Assembly: GCF_018777395.1 (NCBI RefSeq)
Contig: NZ_JAFJYC010000001.1
Span: 992,001-1,056,000 of the forward strand
From: Candidatus Sodalis endolongispinus
Lineage (GTDB): Bacteria; Pseudomonadota; Gammaproteobacteria; Enterobacterales; Enterobacteriaceae
DNA length: 64,000 nt
Direction: 5' to 3'
Shown: positions 52,456 to 62,942 of the stretch, piece after piece
Layout of the letters: each line of letters starts with the position of its first letter
Position numbering within the stretch: position 1 is the first letter of the stretch
Notes under the pieces: generated by a model
Databases searched by the model: none
What the model saw: the letters and a program-made list of their open reading frames with translations, nothing else
Told to the model about the DNA's origin: nothing
Made by a program: the position numbers and the translations under genes

Positions 52456-53811
52456 ATGTTGTCAACTTTTAAACGCAGTAAACACCAACAACACCTTGCA
52501 CAACTGCCAAAAATTCCTCAGACGGTTGCAGATGTTAAAACGCTTTACAGCCCTGAAGATTTCTATCACGCGCTCATACAGGCCATCGCCGGCGCCCGGC
52601 AGCATATCTATTTGGTCGCATTGTATCTGGAGCAGGATCAGGGCGGTCAACGCGTCCTTGACGCCGTTTATGATGCCAAACGTAATAATCCCTCGCTGGA
52701 TTTAGCGATTCTGGTTGACTGGCACCGGGCGCAACGCGGACGTATCGCCGCCGCCGCCGCTGATACCAACGCCGATTGGTACTGCCGTATGGCTCAAGCG
52801 CATCCCGGCGTGGACGTGCCGGTATACGGCGTGCCGGTCAATACCCGCGAAGCGCTGGGCGTTCTGCATTTGAAAGGCTTCATTATCGACGCTCAGGTGA
52901 TTTACAGCGGCGCCAGCCTGAACGATGTTTATCTGCATCAACAGGATAAGTATCGCTACGATCGTTACCAAATTATCCGTAATCCCTCCCTGGCCGACAC
53001 GCTACTTGCCTACATCAAACAGCAATTACTCACAGCGCCGGCGGTAAACCGGCTGGATAACGTCGCCCGGCCGAAAAGCCTGGAGATCAAAAATGATACC
53101 CGCCTGTTTCGCCAGACTCTGCGCGAGGCCGGCTATCGTTTCCAGGGCACGGCGGGACTGAATGAATTGGCCATTACCCCACTGGTGGGATTGGGCAAGC
53201 AAAGCCCGCTAAACAAAACGATTCATCATCTACTGTGCTCCACCCGCGACACCTTGACGCTGTGTACCCCTTATTTCAATTTGCCGGCGCTGCTGGTGCG
53301 CGATTTAATCGGTCTGCTGCGCCTGGGCAGGCAGGTGGAAATCATTGTCGGCGATAAAACCGCCAACGATTTTTATATCCCTGAAGATCAGCCGTTCAAG
53401 ATTATCGGCGCCCTACCGTATTTGTACGAAATCAATTTACGCCGTTTTCTAAGCCGCCTGCAGCGGTATGTGGACAACGGTCAATTGGTGGTGCGTCTGT
53501 GGAAGGACGGCGACAACAGTTACCATTTGAAAGGGGTATGGGTTGACGAGGAGTGGCAATTGCTGACCGGCAATAACCTCAACCCGCGTGCCTGGCGGCT
53601 TGATTTGGAGAACGCGCTGCTTATTCACGATCATGCACAGGCGTTGCGCCCGCAGCGTGAGAAAGAGCTCAACCGGATCCGCACCCACACCCAAGTGGTG
53701 CGGCATTTCACAGAACTTGAGAGAATCGCCGATTATCCGGTTAAAGTCCGCAAGCTTATCCGCCGATTGCGTCGGATCCGCATCGACCGTTTAATTAGCC
53801 GCATCCTCTGA
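52456..53811 (+). CDS. pssA: Phosphatidylserine synthase PssA
   Basis: CDP-diacylglycerol:serine phosphatidyltransferase, first step to phosphatidylethanolamine; peripheral, ribosome- and membrane-associated. 451 residues from ATG 52456, equal to E. coli. PLD superfamily with two HKD motifs: HLKGFIIDAQVIYSGASLND and HLKGVWVDEEWQLLTGNNLN. The basic C-terminus (VRKLIRRLRRIRIDRLISRIL) is identical to E. coli. Intact between decayed neighbours, as expected for an essential gene. Confidence 0.95.
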   Translation: MLSTFKRSKHQQHLAQLPKIPQTVADVKTLYSPEDFYHALIQAIAGARQHIYLVALYLEQDQGGQRVLDAVYDAKRNNPSLDLAILVDWHRAQRGRIAAAAADTNADWYCRMAQAHPGVDVPVYGVPVNTREALGVLHLKGFIIDAQVIYSGASLNDVYLHQQDKYRYDRYQIIRNPSLADTLLAYIKQQLLTAPAVNRLDNVARPKSLEIKNDTRLFRQTLREAGYRFQGTAGLNELAITPLVGLGKQSPLNKTIHHLLCSTRDTLTLCTPYFNLPALLVRDLIGLLRLGRQVEIIVGDKTANDFYIPEDQPFKIIGALPYLYEINLRRFLSRLQRYVDNGQLVVRLWKDGDNSYHLKGVWVDEEWQLLTGNNLNPRAWRLDLENALLIHDHAQALRPQREKELNRIRTHTQVVRHFTELERIADYPVKVRKLIRRLRRIRIDRLISRIL

Positions 53812-53882
53812 ACCAAGATGCCCTCTCCCGGCGGCGGCGCTTTCTTGAGCGTTACGCTGCCGGCGCCAGCAGGAACTCAGTG

Positions 53883-54221
53883 ATGCACAAAGGCCGCCAT
53901 TTATCGTTACCCGCGTTGTGGCTGTTGCCGCTGCTATGTTGCACGGGTTGTAGCCACCTGGCCCAGGATAGTTGGACCGGTCGCGACAAGGCCCAGCACT
54001 TTGTTGGCTCCGCGCTGCTGGCGGTGGCCGGCAGCGCGATCGCCGAGCATCAATCGGCCTCGCCCGCACGCAGTCGTAATATCGGTTTTGGTCTGGCTAT
54101 CAGCTTCGGCGCGTTAAAAGAAGCCTGGGACAGCCGGCCCGCAGGCACCGGCTGGAGCTGGAAGGACTTTACCTGGGACGTCGCCGCCGCCGGCTACAGC
54201 CTGTATGCCCTGAGCGACTAG
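53883..54221 (+). CDS. yfiM: Outer-membrane lipoprotein YfiM
   Basis: 112 residues (E. coli 107). Signal peptide ending in a lipobox (LLCCTGCSHLA, Cys21 or so lipidated), then a conserved core (GRDKAQHFVGSALLAVAG, GALKEAWDSRPAGTGWSWKDFTWDVAAA). Function unknown. It follows pssA as in E. coli. A GTG at 53880 would add one residue. Intact. Confidence 0.88.
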   Translation: MHKGRHLSLPALWLLPLLCCTGCSHLAQDSWTGRDKAQHFVGSALLAVAGSAIAEHQSASPARSRNIGFGLAISFGALKEAWDSRPAGTGWSWKDFTWDVAAAGYSLYALSD

Positions 54222-54381
54222 CCCATCACCGCGCTGTACCGCACGGCGGACGATGACCCGCCCTCTTTCCCGTTGCATCAGCGGGTTGACGCGTCAATCC
54301 TGCTCCGCCCGGCGCGCACGGCGTTTATATACCGGCGGGCCGGCCTGAAATACTGGGGCGCCGCGTTCCCGGCTGATGCCA

Positions 54382-55100
54382 TTAATTTCCTTTTCGCGCG
54401 ATATTAACGGTGGCAATGGCAGAGACAAAACGCGCCGTTATTTGCTGCGGACGGGTAATAGCCCCGCCCACCACCACCGCATGACAGCCTAATTCCAGGG
54501 GCAACGCGCCGCCATTTCCGGCGTCAACACATTGCCTTCGGCGATAACCGGGCGGCTGACCGCCGCCAGCACCTCGCGCAGGAAAGCGAAATCCTGCTCG
54601 GCCAGCATCCGCCCCCTGCTCTCTTCGGTATAACCATAAAGCGTCGTACCAATGACATCAAAACCCAGTTGCTCGGCCTGACGCGCCTGCGCCACGCTTG
54701 CAATGTCGGCCATCATCAGCAGGTCCGGATACTGTCGCCGGCAATAGTCTACTTGCCGGGCCAGCGAGCCGCCGGCGGGACGCGGCCTGTCGGTGGCGTC
54801 CATTGCAATCATTGGCGGCCGCGCCGCCATCAGCTCATCAACCTCCCGTTCCGTGGCGGTAATAAACAGCTCGCTATCGGGATAATCCCGCTTGATGATA
54901 GCGATAACCGGCAGCGCAACCTGCTGTTGAATAGCCACTACATCCGCCATACCGTTGGCGCGGACTGCCGCCGATCCCCCCTGTTGTGCCGCCAGCGCCA
55001 TACGCGCCATTATCGATGCACCGTGCAGCGGTTCCTGCTCCAGCGCCTGGCAGGATACTACCAGTTTCCCTTTAATCGTCGTCAGCATAGACTCAGTCAT
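54382..55100 (-). pseudogene. nanE: N-acetylmannosamine-6-phosphate 2-epimerase NanE, frameshifted
   Basis: Converts ManNAc-6-P to GlcNAc-6-P in sialic acid/ManNAc use; TIM barrel. GKLVVSCQALEQEPLHG, IAIIKRDYPDSELFITA (catalytic Lys), MIAMDATDRPRP, IGTTLYGYTEESRG and VIAEGNVLTPE (Glu) are present. Near 54490-54497 an indel breaks the frame; LELGCHAVVVGGAITRPQQI and the rest continue to TAA 54382. The start overlaps the PTS gene stop (ATGA). The lost part carries the phosphate-binding loop. Confidence 0.85.
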
Positions 55101-56653
55101 GACGCAGTTGCTTTCTCTATTTCATTTTTAATCACCGTGACATGGGGGCCGAATATCACCTGCACCCCATTACCACGTTTAATCACGCCACGGGCGCCGC
55201 TTTGCGTCAGCAACGCTTCATCCACCTCTTGCGGGGACCGCACCGTGACCCGCAAACGGGTAGCACAACAATCCAGTTCTTCAATATTCTCCCGCCCGCC
55301 CAGCGCTTTAATAATCGTCTCCGCCCGCTGACTGCCGGCCACCGCTTCGCTTACGGCGGCCATTTCTTCCCTGCCGGGGGTTTTGAAATCGAAACGGCTA
55401 ATCAGGTAACGGAATGAGAAGTAATAAATCAAAAACCAGGGAACGCCCACTACCGGAACCCACAACCAATGGGTTTTCGCCTCGCCCTGCAAAACGCCGA
55501 ACAAAATAAAGTCGATAAAGCCGCCGGAGAAGGTTTGACCAATGGTAATGTGCAGGATATGGGCCAGCATAAACGCCAAACCATCGAGCACGGCATGCAG
55601 CACATACAGCGCCGGCGCGATAAACAGAAATGAAAACTCAATAGGTTCGGTAATACCGGTCAAGAAGGAGGTAAGCGCCGCCGACAGCAATAGCCCGCCC
55701 ACCCGCTTGCGATTTTCCGGCCGCGCCGCATGATACATCGCCAGACATGCGCCGAGCAGTCCAAACATCATGGTAATAAATCGCCCGGACATAAAGCGCG
55801 CCGTGCCAATATAATAATGCTGAGTGTTTGGGTCCGCCAACTGAGCAAAAAAGATGCGCTGGGTTCCTTCATAAAGCTGACCGTTAATCACTTCACTGCC
55901 GCCGAGTGCCGTAGTCCAGAACGGCAAATATAAAATATGATGTAATCCAAACGGCCCAAGCATGCGCAGTACAAAGCCATATATAAATGTACCCAGGTAA
56001 CCGGTGGCATCGACCAGGCCGCCGAGACTGAAAATGATTTTCTGAAACCAGGGCCACACGACCATCATCACCGCACCGACAATAATGGCGGCAAAGGAGC
56101 AGACGATCGGCACAAAGCGCGATCCGCCGAAGAAGCCGAGAAACTGCGGCAAGGCAATTTTGTTGTAGCGGTTATGCAGCCAGTACGACACCAGGCCGAT
56201 GACCACCCCGCCAAAAACACCCGTTTCCAGCGTCTGGATCCCCAGCGCCATGCCCTGCCCATGGACGCCTGGATTATTGGCCGCCAGTTTGCCGCTAATT
56301 TGCAATAAGGCGTTGATGGTGGCATTCATCACCAGATAGGCCAATAACGCCGCCATGCCTGCCGTTACTTTATCCGTCTTCGCCAAACCCACCGCCACGC
56401 CGACGGCGAATAGCACCGCCGGATTGGCGAAAACAATCGTGCCGGCGCCCGCTAGGACGGTAAACACATCCTGGAGCCAGGGAATATTTAAAAAGGGGTA
56501 GGCGGCCACCGTATTCGCATTGGATAACGCGCCGCCAATCCCCAGCAATAAGCCCGCTGCCGGCAAGACGGCAATGGGTAACATAAAGGATTTGCCGAAT
56601 CTCTGGGCCTTTTCAAACCATATACCGCTTGCAGCAGAAAGTGGCCTAGCCAT
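55097..56653 (-). CDS. PTS EIICB transporter, glucose/N-acetylhexosamine superfamily
   Basis: 518 residues from ATG 56653 (GGGGA site upstream). A membrane EIIC of the PtsG/NagE/MalX type with the substrate-site motif FLTGITEPIEFSFLF and PFGLHHILYLPFW, then an EIIB domain with the phosphorylatable Cys in ELDCCATRLRVTV. No EIIA is fused, so it would use a separate EIIA. The operon with nanE suggests N-acetylmannosamine or a related amino sugar. Intact. Confidence 0.83.
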   Translation of the reverse strand: MARPLSAASGIWFEKAQRFGKSFMLPIAVLPAAGLLLGIGGALSNANTVAAYPFLNIPWLQDVFTVLAGAGTIVFANPAVLFAVGVAVGLAKTDKVTAGMAALLAYLVMNATINALLQISGKLAANNPGVHGQGMALGIQTLETGVFGGVVIGLVSYWLHNRYNKIALPQFLGFFGGSRFVPIVCSFAAIIVGAVMMVVWPWFQKIIFSLGGLVDATGYLGTFIYGFVLRMLGPFGLHHILYLPFWTTALGGSEVINGQLYEGTQRIFFAQLADPNTQHYYIGTARFMSGRFITMMFGLLGACLAMYHAARPENRKRVGGLLLSAALTSFLTGITEPIEFSFLFIAPALYVLHAVLDGLAFMLAHILHITIGQTFSGGFIDFILFGVLQGEAKTHWLWVPVVGVPWFLIYYFSFRYLISRFDFKTPGREEMAAVSEAVAGSQRAETIIKALGGRENIEELDCCATRLRVTVRSPQEVDEALLTQSGARGVIKRGNGVQVIFGPHVTVIKNEIEKATAS

Positions 56654-56816
56654 GATAATTATCCCCAATCATAGTTTTTATGATGAAAATTTTCACCACA
56701 AGCAGTATATCGATCGATAAACATTTTCGTAAAGGGCCTTAAGCGCTTAAAATAACGTCTCCGGCAGCATTCAGGATCCTCTGCTAACCGGTTCGGCATA
56801 TAACAAGGAGTCTGCT

Positions 56817-57650
56817 GTGAATCAATATTCTGCACCGGTGAATCTGCTGCTTTACCTGCGACATAGCCTGGAAAGTTTTAGCCAGACGCTACAAAAGCTC
56901 GGCGTGTTCGTGCTTGAGCATACTCAACGCGTGCTTTATCTGACCATCACCGAACTGGCGGAGCAAAGCGGCACCAGTGAAGCCAACGTAACGCGGCTGT
57001 GCCGTATGCTCGGTTGCAAGGGCTTTGCCGAATTTAAAATGGCGCTGTCGCTGGAGGCGGGTCAGCAAGAAGAGCCTACGTCGGCAACCGATGATGTGCA
57101 GGGTCTGATTGACGAGGCCGCCAACGCGCTCCAGGATACCGGCAAGCTGGTCAACCGCCAGGCGTTGGCGGACGGCGCCGTGCTACTGCACGCGAAGCGC
57201 TCGCTGCAAATCTATGGCGTGGCGGCCAGCGCGATCATCGGCAATTATCTGCAATATAAACTGCTGCGGCTGGGCAAATCCGCCCATGCCTTTGACGACA
57301 TGCACAGCGCGGCAATGAACGCCGTCAGCTTGGTCGCGGAAGATGTGGTCATTGCCATCTCCAGTTCGTGATCGACGCGCGATGTCTTATCGGCGGTGGC
57401 ACTCGCCCGCGAGCACGGGGCAAAGGTGATTGTGCTGAGCAACACTCTGCATAGCCCGCTCTGTGAATTGGCTGACGTGTTATTAGTGGCCGCCAAACCG
57501 TAAGGGCCGCTTAACGCCGGTGCGCTGCAATCTAAAATCAGCGCCATGCTGCTGGTTGAGTTATTAATCCAGGAGCTGTTAAAGCTTGATGACCATTACG
57601 CTCTCGCCAGTCAGCGCAGCGCCAGCGCCACTCTACCGCTGTTGTTGTAA
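56817..57650 (+). pseudogene. RpiR/MurR-family regulator, two nonsense codons
   Basis: 277 codons in one frame. An N-terminal RpiR helix-turn-helix (ITELAEQSGTSEANVTRLCRMLGCKGFAEFKM) and a SIS sugar-phosphate-binding domain (LQIYGVAASAIIGNYLQYKLLRLG, VVIAISSS). TGA at 57369-57371 (SSS-stop-STRDV, normally Gly) and TAA at 57501-57503 (AAKP-stop-GPLN, normally Glu) interrupt the SIS domain. Divergent from the PTS/nanE operon it most likely controlled. The truncated DNA-binding half could remain but would not sense ligand. Confidence 0.87.
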
Positions 57651-57981
57651 ACCCCTGCTTATGGATGTGCCTGCCAGCGCGCGCCCGATGCGGGTATGAC
57701 GTTCGCGTGTCATGCCAGGCGTCAGGTTACCGTCCCGGCGGACATCATTAGGTACGCGCGATATGCTAACGCGCGGTGACGGGCGTCAGGTTACCGTCCC
57801 GGCGGGCCTCTCGTATTAGCTCGCCTTGTTTGTCATCAAAGATACAGTCCGCCGCCAGGACCCCTTTACATCGCCGGACATCTGTTGTTTTCGCTGTGCC
57901 AAAGCCGGGAGTTTTACTGCAAACTTCACGGGCATGCTGTCATCTCCACCGCATCGTAGACTTGCAAAATCAACCCAAGCC
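57651..57981. other. Gap with a 24-bp direct repeat
   Basis: GGCGTCAGGTTACCGTCCCG followed by GCGG occurs at 57718-57741 and again at 57782-57805. No gene is seen in the gap. It also marks the change from GC-rich sequence to the AT-rich polysaccharide cluster. Confidence 0.6.
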
Positions 57982-59043
57982 TTAGTGAAGGTAGGCGTTG
58001 AGTTTGATGATTTTCCCTTTTTGATTCCATTCGATGATATCCACTCCTCGCAGGATCTTTTCGTTCAATTGCAGCTCAAACTCGATGATTGATTTATAAC
58101 CCTCTGTCATGACTGAGTGCGCAACGAAAGAAAAGGAGTCACACGCCGAGAACAACCGCAACAGCATCTCCCGGATGCTTTCCTGTCCTATCAGTTGATT
58201 ATCTGGATCAATCAAAGAGGCATCGCGGTCAAAAATCTCAATCACAGACGGTAAGGAACGTTTATTAAAAGCCTCAACATACTGTTCCGTGAGCTTGCCT
58301 ACCGAATTGAGATGCTTGTCATGTGAAAGGGCGAAAGCTTTCACCGCGTGAGCATCATAAAAATTATGATAAATAGCATTATCCAGATGGCGCAGGATAA
58401 TTCTCTTTTTCTCTAAAACCAATTCATTTAAGCAGGAAGAGAGGTAAAAATTACCGCCGATGCAATTATCTTTCCGTATAATGCTTTTTGCCGCACTTAC
58501 AAAGTCTTTGGCCTGGCGGAAATAATATAACCCCGCAACGGCATTGCGGCTAATGGACACTTTCTCAGCGGCTTCGATAACCTGTTTATCCGCATTCAAT
58601 TTCACAAAAGACCATTTTGGATGCACTGACTCAAAAGAAAGAACCCCCGCGTCAGCCTTTTGACTACGGAAATACGTAACAATGCTTTGCAGATCATCTT
58701 TAATATAATGATCAGCAGATGAAATGATCAGTTCTGCCTCTAAATCAAGCGCATCAACACCCATGAGACAGCTACACACGGCACCTTTCGTATTACCCTG
58801 TAACGGCACAATTATGCCTGTAGAATCGCTAATAGTTTCTATTATTATTTTAAGACCCAGTTCTTTGAGTTTACTCTGTGGAATGATATATATTTTTTGC
58901 TTCTTCTTTCAACGTGTCAAAGATATCCTGAGAATATTCCAATAACGTTCTGTTTGCTATCTCAGTTAGAATTTTTGGATAGATAAAATCATCGGACGTT
59001 TCGTAAAGACTTTCACCACACATTGGGATAATGATATTGATCA
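57982..59043 (-). pseudogene. Sugar nucleotidyltransferase with C-terminal NTF2-like domain, frameshifted
   Basis: The start MINIIIPMCGESLYETSDDFIYPKIL resembles NTP-transferase proteins that activate sugar phosphates (IPMAG...YPK). A shift at about 58905, in an A-rich stretch, moves YIIPQSKLKELGLKIIIETI and VPLQGNTKGAVCSCLMGVDAL into the frame that runs to the end. DLEAELIISSADHYIK is the Asp-containing metal/sugar site. The last 100 or so residues (VGKLTEQYVEAFNKRSLPSVIEIFDRDASLIDP) form a SnoaL/NTF2-like domain. Last gene of the cluster. Confidence 0.7.
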
Positions 59044-59048
59044 TTGTG

Positions 59049-59682
59049 TTAGGCCTCTTCTATACTCATGATAAATTTTTTGATGTTTTCGTAATTAACA
59101 TCATAAACCGTCTCGACTTCAAGTACATGCGCACCGCTGGCGCGAGCGGCCTTAATGCCATTTTCATTGTCCTCCACAATTACGCACTCTTGCGGCAATA
59201 CGTTAAGCGTCAATATTGCTTTATTGTACATCTCAGGGTCAGGTTTACCTTTAACCACTTCTTGATTTGAAAGAGTGAATTCCAAGTACTGGGACAAATG
59301 CGCTCTATCCATCATCACTTCAATTGAATTCCTAATTGAATTAGAGGCCACATGCAAGCATGTAGCCTTCTCGTTGTAAATTCGATAAAGCATATTCATG
59401 ATGGAACATTGGTTTACAACAATTATTGACGATGTCCATCGTGTATTTTTGTTTCATCTCATTAATGAATAAGTGCAGTGAGTGAGAAAGCCCCTTGTCA
59501 CGGCTTAACATGATAAGCTTGTCTTTTGTCGGCAAACCATCATAAGTAGTCTGATGTTCCTGCTTGGTTATTTCCAAGCCAAAAAGATTAAGCGCTTTAT
59601 TGAGTGCATCATAATGCCAGTCCTTGGCATCAATGAGCACACCATCCATATCGAAAATGACAGCTTTAATTTTAGTGACCAT
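59049..59682 (-). pseudogene. HAD-superfamily phosphatase/phosphomutase, frameshifted
   Basis: Beta-phosphoglucomutase-like HAD. Motif I KAVIFDMDGVLIDAKDWHYDALN starts at ATG 59682, with a cap domain. An extra base near 59348 ends the first frame at LACGL. The second frame continues ASNSIRNSIEVMMDR, motif III KGKPDPEMY and motif IV VIVEDNENGIKAARASGAHV. Together with a nucleotidyltransferase and a phosphodiesterase it suggests synthesis of a phosphorylated sugar donor. 5 bases before the next gene. Confidence 0.82.
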
Positions 59683-60314
59683 AAAAAACTCCTTGCATCC
59701 TCAGGTAAGTCGGTGCATAAAAGAAAATTGCTTGATGAAGTGATGCTATCAGGCAGCTGCTTAATTTTATCCCAGACGGCTAAATGCTCACGAGTATGGA
59801 GCTCCGGGGACACCAAACAAACCTTTTTATTACGGTTCAGAAATGAGCTAATAAGCCTTTTATTGACTATCGTTTCCTTGAAACCATCCAGCCAGACCCC
59901 TGCCGCATCCTCAAAAAGACGAGATTCAGGCTCATATTCGCTAAAACGAACAAAGAAATTTAGGCCCTCATTTTTGTAAGCGACAAGATCGGGTATAGAC
60001 ATATCAAAAGCAAAATAATTTTCTATATTATATTGATTTAATTTCTCTTTAACGAGCTTTTGTAATCCGTCTGCTTTTACATTCAACGCCAACGTGGGGC
60101 GGCAGCTACATTTACTATTATTGTATAGGGTGAATAAATCATCTACTGCAAGCGCACTTGAGTTGGGCATATCATGACTAATGACAAGTTGACCATCAAA
60201 ATCGCGCAAATCGGTTTCAGTGCCATAACCGAGATCAAACGAACGGATAAACGCAGCGGTGCTGTTTTTCTCTGCTGGCAGTTTCCAATATCCACGATGA
60301 GACAATATTTCCAT
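59568..60314 (-). CDS. GDPD/PLC-like phosphodiesterase, stop lost
   Basis: Begins MEILSHRGYWKLPAEKNSTAAF; the His-Arg-Gly, GYGTETDLRDFDGQLVISHD and CTDLPEDARSF motifs are those of the glycerophosphodiester phosphodiesterase TIM barrel. The catalytic domain seems complete. A T6 run at the 3' end shifts reading so the protein runs 35 residues into the HAD gene. With T5 it would read RSFYGH and stop at 59672. In polysaccharide clusters such enzymes may trim or transfer phosphodiester-linked groups; the role here is unknown. Confidence 0.75.
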   Translation of the reverse strand: MEILSHRGYWKLPAEKNSTAAFIRSFDLGYGTETDLRDFDGQLVISHDMPNSSALAVDDLFTLYNNSKCSCRPTLALNVKADGLQKLVKEKLNQYNIENYFAFDMSIPDLVAYKNEGLNFFVRFSEYEPESRLFEDAAGVWLDGFKETIVNKRLISSFLNRNKKVCLVSPELHTREHLAVWDKIKQLPDSITSSSNFLLCTDLPEDARSFLWSLKLKLSFSIWMVCSLMPRTGIMMHSIKRLIFLAWK

Positions 60315-60350
60315 AGTGACCTTTTAAATCAATATTCATATAGTAAGATG

Positions 60351-61080
60351 TTAACGCGATGTATAAATTTCAACCGCATCCTTGACGTCGCCATCAAAAA
60401 TAACACTACCCTGTTCAATGAGTATCGCCTTGTTGCATATTGCAGACACCTGATTCAAATCATGACTTACAAACACAACCGTCTTATTATTTTTTTAATT
60501 TCATTAATCTTGAGCAAACATTTATTCTGGAAATTGGAATCACCTACTGATATTGCCTCGTCAACCACCAAAATATCAGATTTAAGGTGAACGCCAATAG
60601 AAAATGCCAGACGTAGAAACATACCTGACGAGTAATATTTGACGGGAGAATCGATGAAATCGCCAATCTCTGAAAAAGCAATAATTTCATCCAGCGATTG
60701 CTTGACGATTTTACGATTCATTCCTATAATGGCGCCGGATAAGAAGATATTCTCATAGCCAGAGAGATCATGATGAAAGCCGGCACCCACTTCTAATAAT
60801 GTAGAGAAGGTACCATTTATCTGAATAAATCCGCTAGTGGGTAGGATGATCCTAGTCATCAATTTCAGAATAGTTGACTTGCCAGCGCCATTCCTCCCCA
60901 AGCTCCCCACTGAATCACCCTCGTTGATACGAAAGATCACGTTATTGACCGCTGTAAAAGTCGAAATTTGGCTATGGCCCCGGCGCGAGCAAATCGCCCA
61001 AATGAAAAAATATCTTTCATAGAGTCGCTTCGGCGCTTACCCGTACGGTATTTTTTTGAAACACCATTAAACTCAATCAT
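60351..61080 (-). pseudogene. Polysaccharide ABC exporter ATPase (Wzt/KpsT type), two frameshifts
   Basis: The start MIEFNGVSKKYRTGKRRSDS at ATG 61080 overlaps the permease stop (ATGA). The first shift is near 60970 (before ISTFTAVNNVIFRINEGDSVG). Walker A GRNGAGKSTILKL, signature YYSSGMFLRLAFSIG and Walker B DILVVDEAISVGD read in the middle frame. The second shift, in an A7 run near 60485, precedes VVFVSHDLNQVSAICNKAILIEQG and the end at TAA 60351. Both shifts would have to be repaired for export. Confidence 0.83.
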
Positions 61081-61892
61081 TCTAAATCAACCACTTTTCT
61101 TTCATTCAACACGAAATAGACACTGCCCACAATCGCGACGATCATTGCCAGAGCTAAGGTTGTGGCTATACTAGGCACCACTTTTCCATTAAGAAAAGCA
61201 TAGCGCGCCAATGTCAATATATGCTAAAATGGGTTCATCTTATATAGATACATATATTTCTCTGGCACAATACTTAAAGTGTAAACAATAGGAGATGCAT
61301 AAAACAAAATTTGCATTACCAAAGGAACAACGTGCCCAAAATCTTTGTATTTGACTTTCAAAATAGCAATGATGGCACCCATACCCCACGCGAATAACAG
61401 CGTAGTTAAAATGCAAAACGGTAAATAAACCACTAATCGAGAAAAGTGGATAGTGACATCCAGATACCAAAGAACAGGAATAAAGAAAATCAACGCAAAC
61501 AGCAAGTCAATCACAGCAACGAAAACACGTGCCAGGCCAAAAACTACGCGTGGGAAGTAAACTTTTTTAATAAGACCAATATTATTTATTAATGAACCAC
61601 TTACGGAGTTCAGACTGGCGGAGAAAAAGTTCCAAAACAATATTCCGACAATCAATACCGCTGAATAGGGTGAAGAGTACTCGGGCGTTGGAATTTTTAC
61701 TAAAAGACCAAAGGCAAAGGCAAACAAAATGAAACTGGTCAATGGATTGATGACTGCCCATAGAAATCATAGGCCAGTTTGCCTATATCTGACAAAAAAA
61801 TCTCGCTTAGCCAATTGTAATATCAGGTACTTAGCGTTAAAGATTTCTGACTTAGACGTTACACTATTAGGCTTTGAGACGATGCTCCGCAT
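61077..61892 (-). pseudogene. Polysaccharide ABC exporter permease (Wzm/KpsM type), two nonsense codons
   Basis: 272 codons in one frame from ATG 61892. ABC-2 permease: RDFFVRYRQTGL-stop-FLWAVINPLTSFILFAFAFG and SAVLIVGILFWNFFSASLNS, LIKKVYFPRVVFGLARV, LVMQILFYASPIVYTLSIVPEKYMYLYKMNPF-stop-HILTLARYAFLNG. TGA at about 61768 (normally Gly) and TAG at about 61222 break it. Export of the glycan by this system is therefore lost. Overlaps the ATPase start by 4 bases. Confidence 0.85.
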
Positions 61893-61982
61893 AAGCTCAC
61901 CCTCTTTTATTAAAGATCTTCATGGCTATTCTTTTCACAAAGGGTATGCTGAGCAAATTTGAGCGTATATAAAAAAAGCCCG

Positions 61983-62921
61983 TCATGAAAAGCGTAACCA
62001 TTTTTTTATCATGAATTTTCTATCGATTGGTGTACGCAAACCGCGCATAGACTTGTTATAAACCCTCATCCAATCAGAATAATCATAGACACTGTATCTT
62101 CCCTTATTGTGATAATGCGATTTGTGTTTTCTCCAGCAGAAAGCAATGTTACCGGAATCACAAGGAATGAAATTGTTTATGTAGTACATTTCAGATTCAA
62201 CAATGAGCTTGTTATTTATCTGACTATTTCCGCTATATACCTGAAGCCCTGTTCGCTTTTCAATACATTTAACCAAAATATATTGCTCTGGAACATAGTT
62301 CATTATGGTGTAAAAATATCCATGCTTACTAATTTTGAAAATTCTTTCATCCGCCAATTCAACATCGAAAATACTCATAACATCGTCTTTATACCCACAA
62401 AAGAGTATGTCTCCAGGATGGAAAAGATAGGGTAAATAGCCTCTGGCATTTCGTGAGAAAAGATTATAGTTTAAAACCATATGATTAAAAACTGAATAAC
62501 CAACATGACGCTCAAACTTATCGTTTACTATGTATCTTTCAAGCAAGTCGATTATAGCGTCAGAGGTAAAATATGAGTCAGTTCTCATTTTTATTACAAA
62601 CGACGCACTGGCTAATTGTATACCACATAAAGATGACACAATCATTCGATTAACATTACTTACGTATCTAATACCATCTTTAATTTTACTAGTGATCCCA
62701 GGATCATCATTAATAATATAGGCGAAACCGAGATAGCGCGCTAATTTGCAAAATTGTGCATTGCGTTCGGGCTCCATTTTCCACGTAGATATAATAATTT
62801 TGCATCTTGGGAAATGTTGTGTGACTTTTCGGATATTATTGATTATGGATCTATCGATTCCTTTATCGTCAACTACTATCCCTTGCATCACAATTGTTAT
62901 ATCATCAGGTGACACTCGCAT
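61983..62921 (-). CDS. WavE-family LPS/surface glycan synthesis protein
   Basis: 312 residues. Matches the WavE family: ITIVMQGIVVDDKGIDRSIINNIRKV, IIISTWKMEPERNA, ASASFVIKMRTDSYFTSDAIIDLLERY, HPGDILFCGYKDDV, YVPEQYILVKCIEK. WavE in Vibrio cholerae acts in LPS core synthesis, and relatives are putative glycosyltransferases. AT-rich and of low GC compared with the first 57 kb. It appears intact; the export genes downstream are not. Confidence 0.82.
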   Translation of the reverse strand: MRVSPDDITIVMQGIVVDDKGIDRSIINNIRKVTQHFPRCKIIISTWKMEPERNAQFCKLARYLGFAYIINDDPGITSKIKDGIRYVSNVNRMIVSSLCGIQLASASFVIKMRTDSYFTSDAIIDLLERYIVNDKFERHVGYSVFNHMVLNYNLFSRNARGYLPYLFHPGDILFCGYKDDVMSIFDVELADERIFKISKHGYFYTIMNYVPEQYILVKCIEKRTGLQVYSGNSQINNKLIVESEMYYINNFIPCDSGNIAFCWRKHKSHYHNKGRYSVYDYSDWMRVYNKSMRGLRTPIDRKFMIKKWLRFS

Positions 62922-62942
62922 TGTTAAGTCCAGTGATAATCG

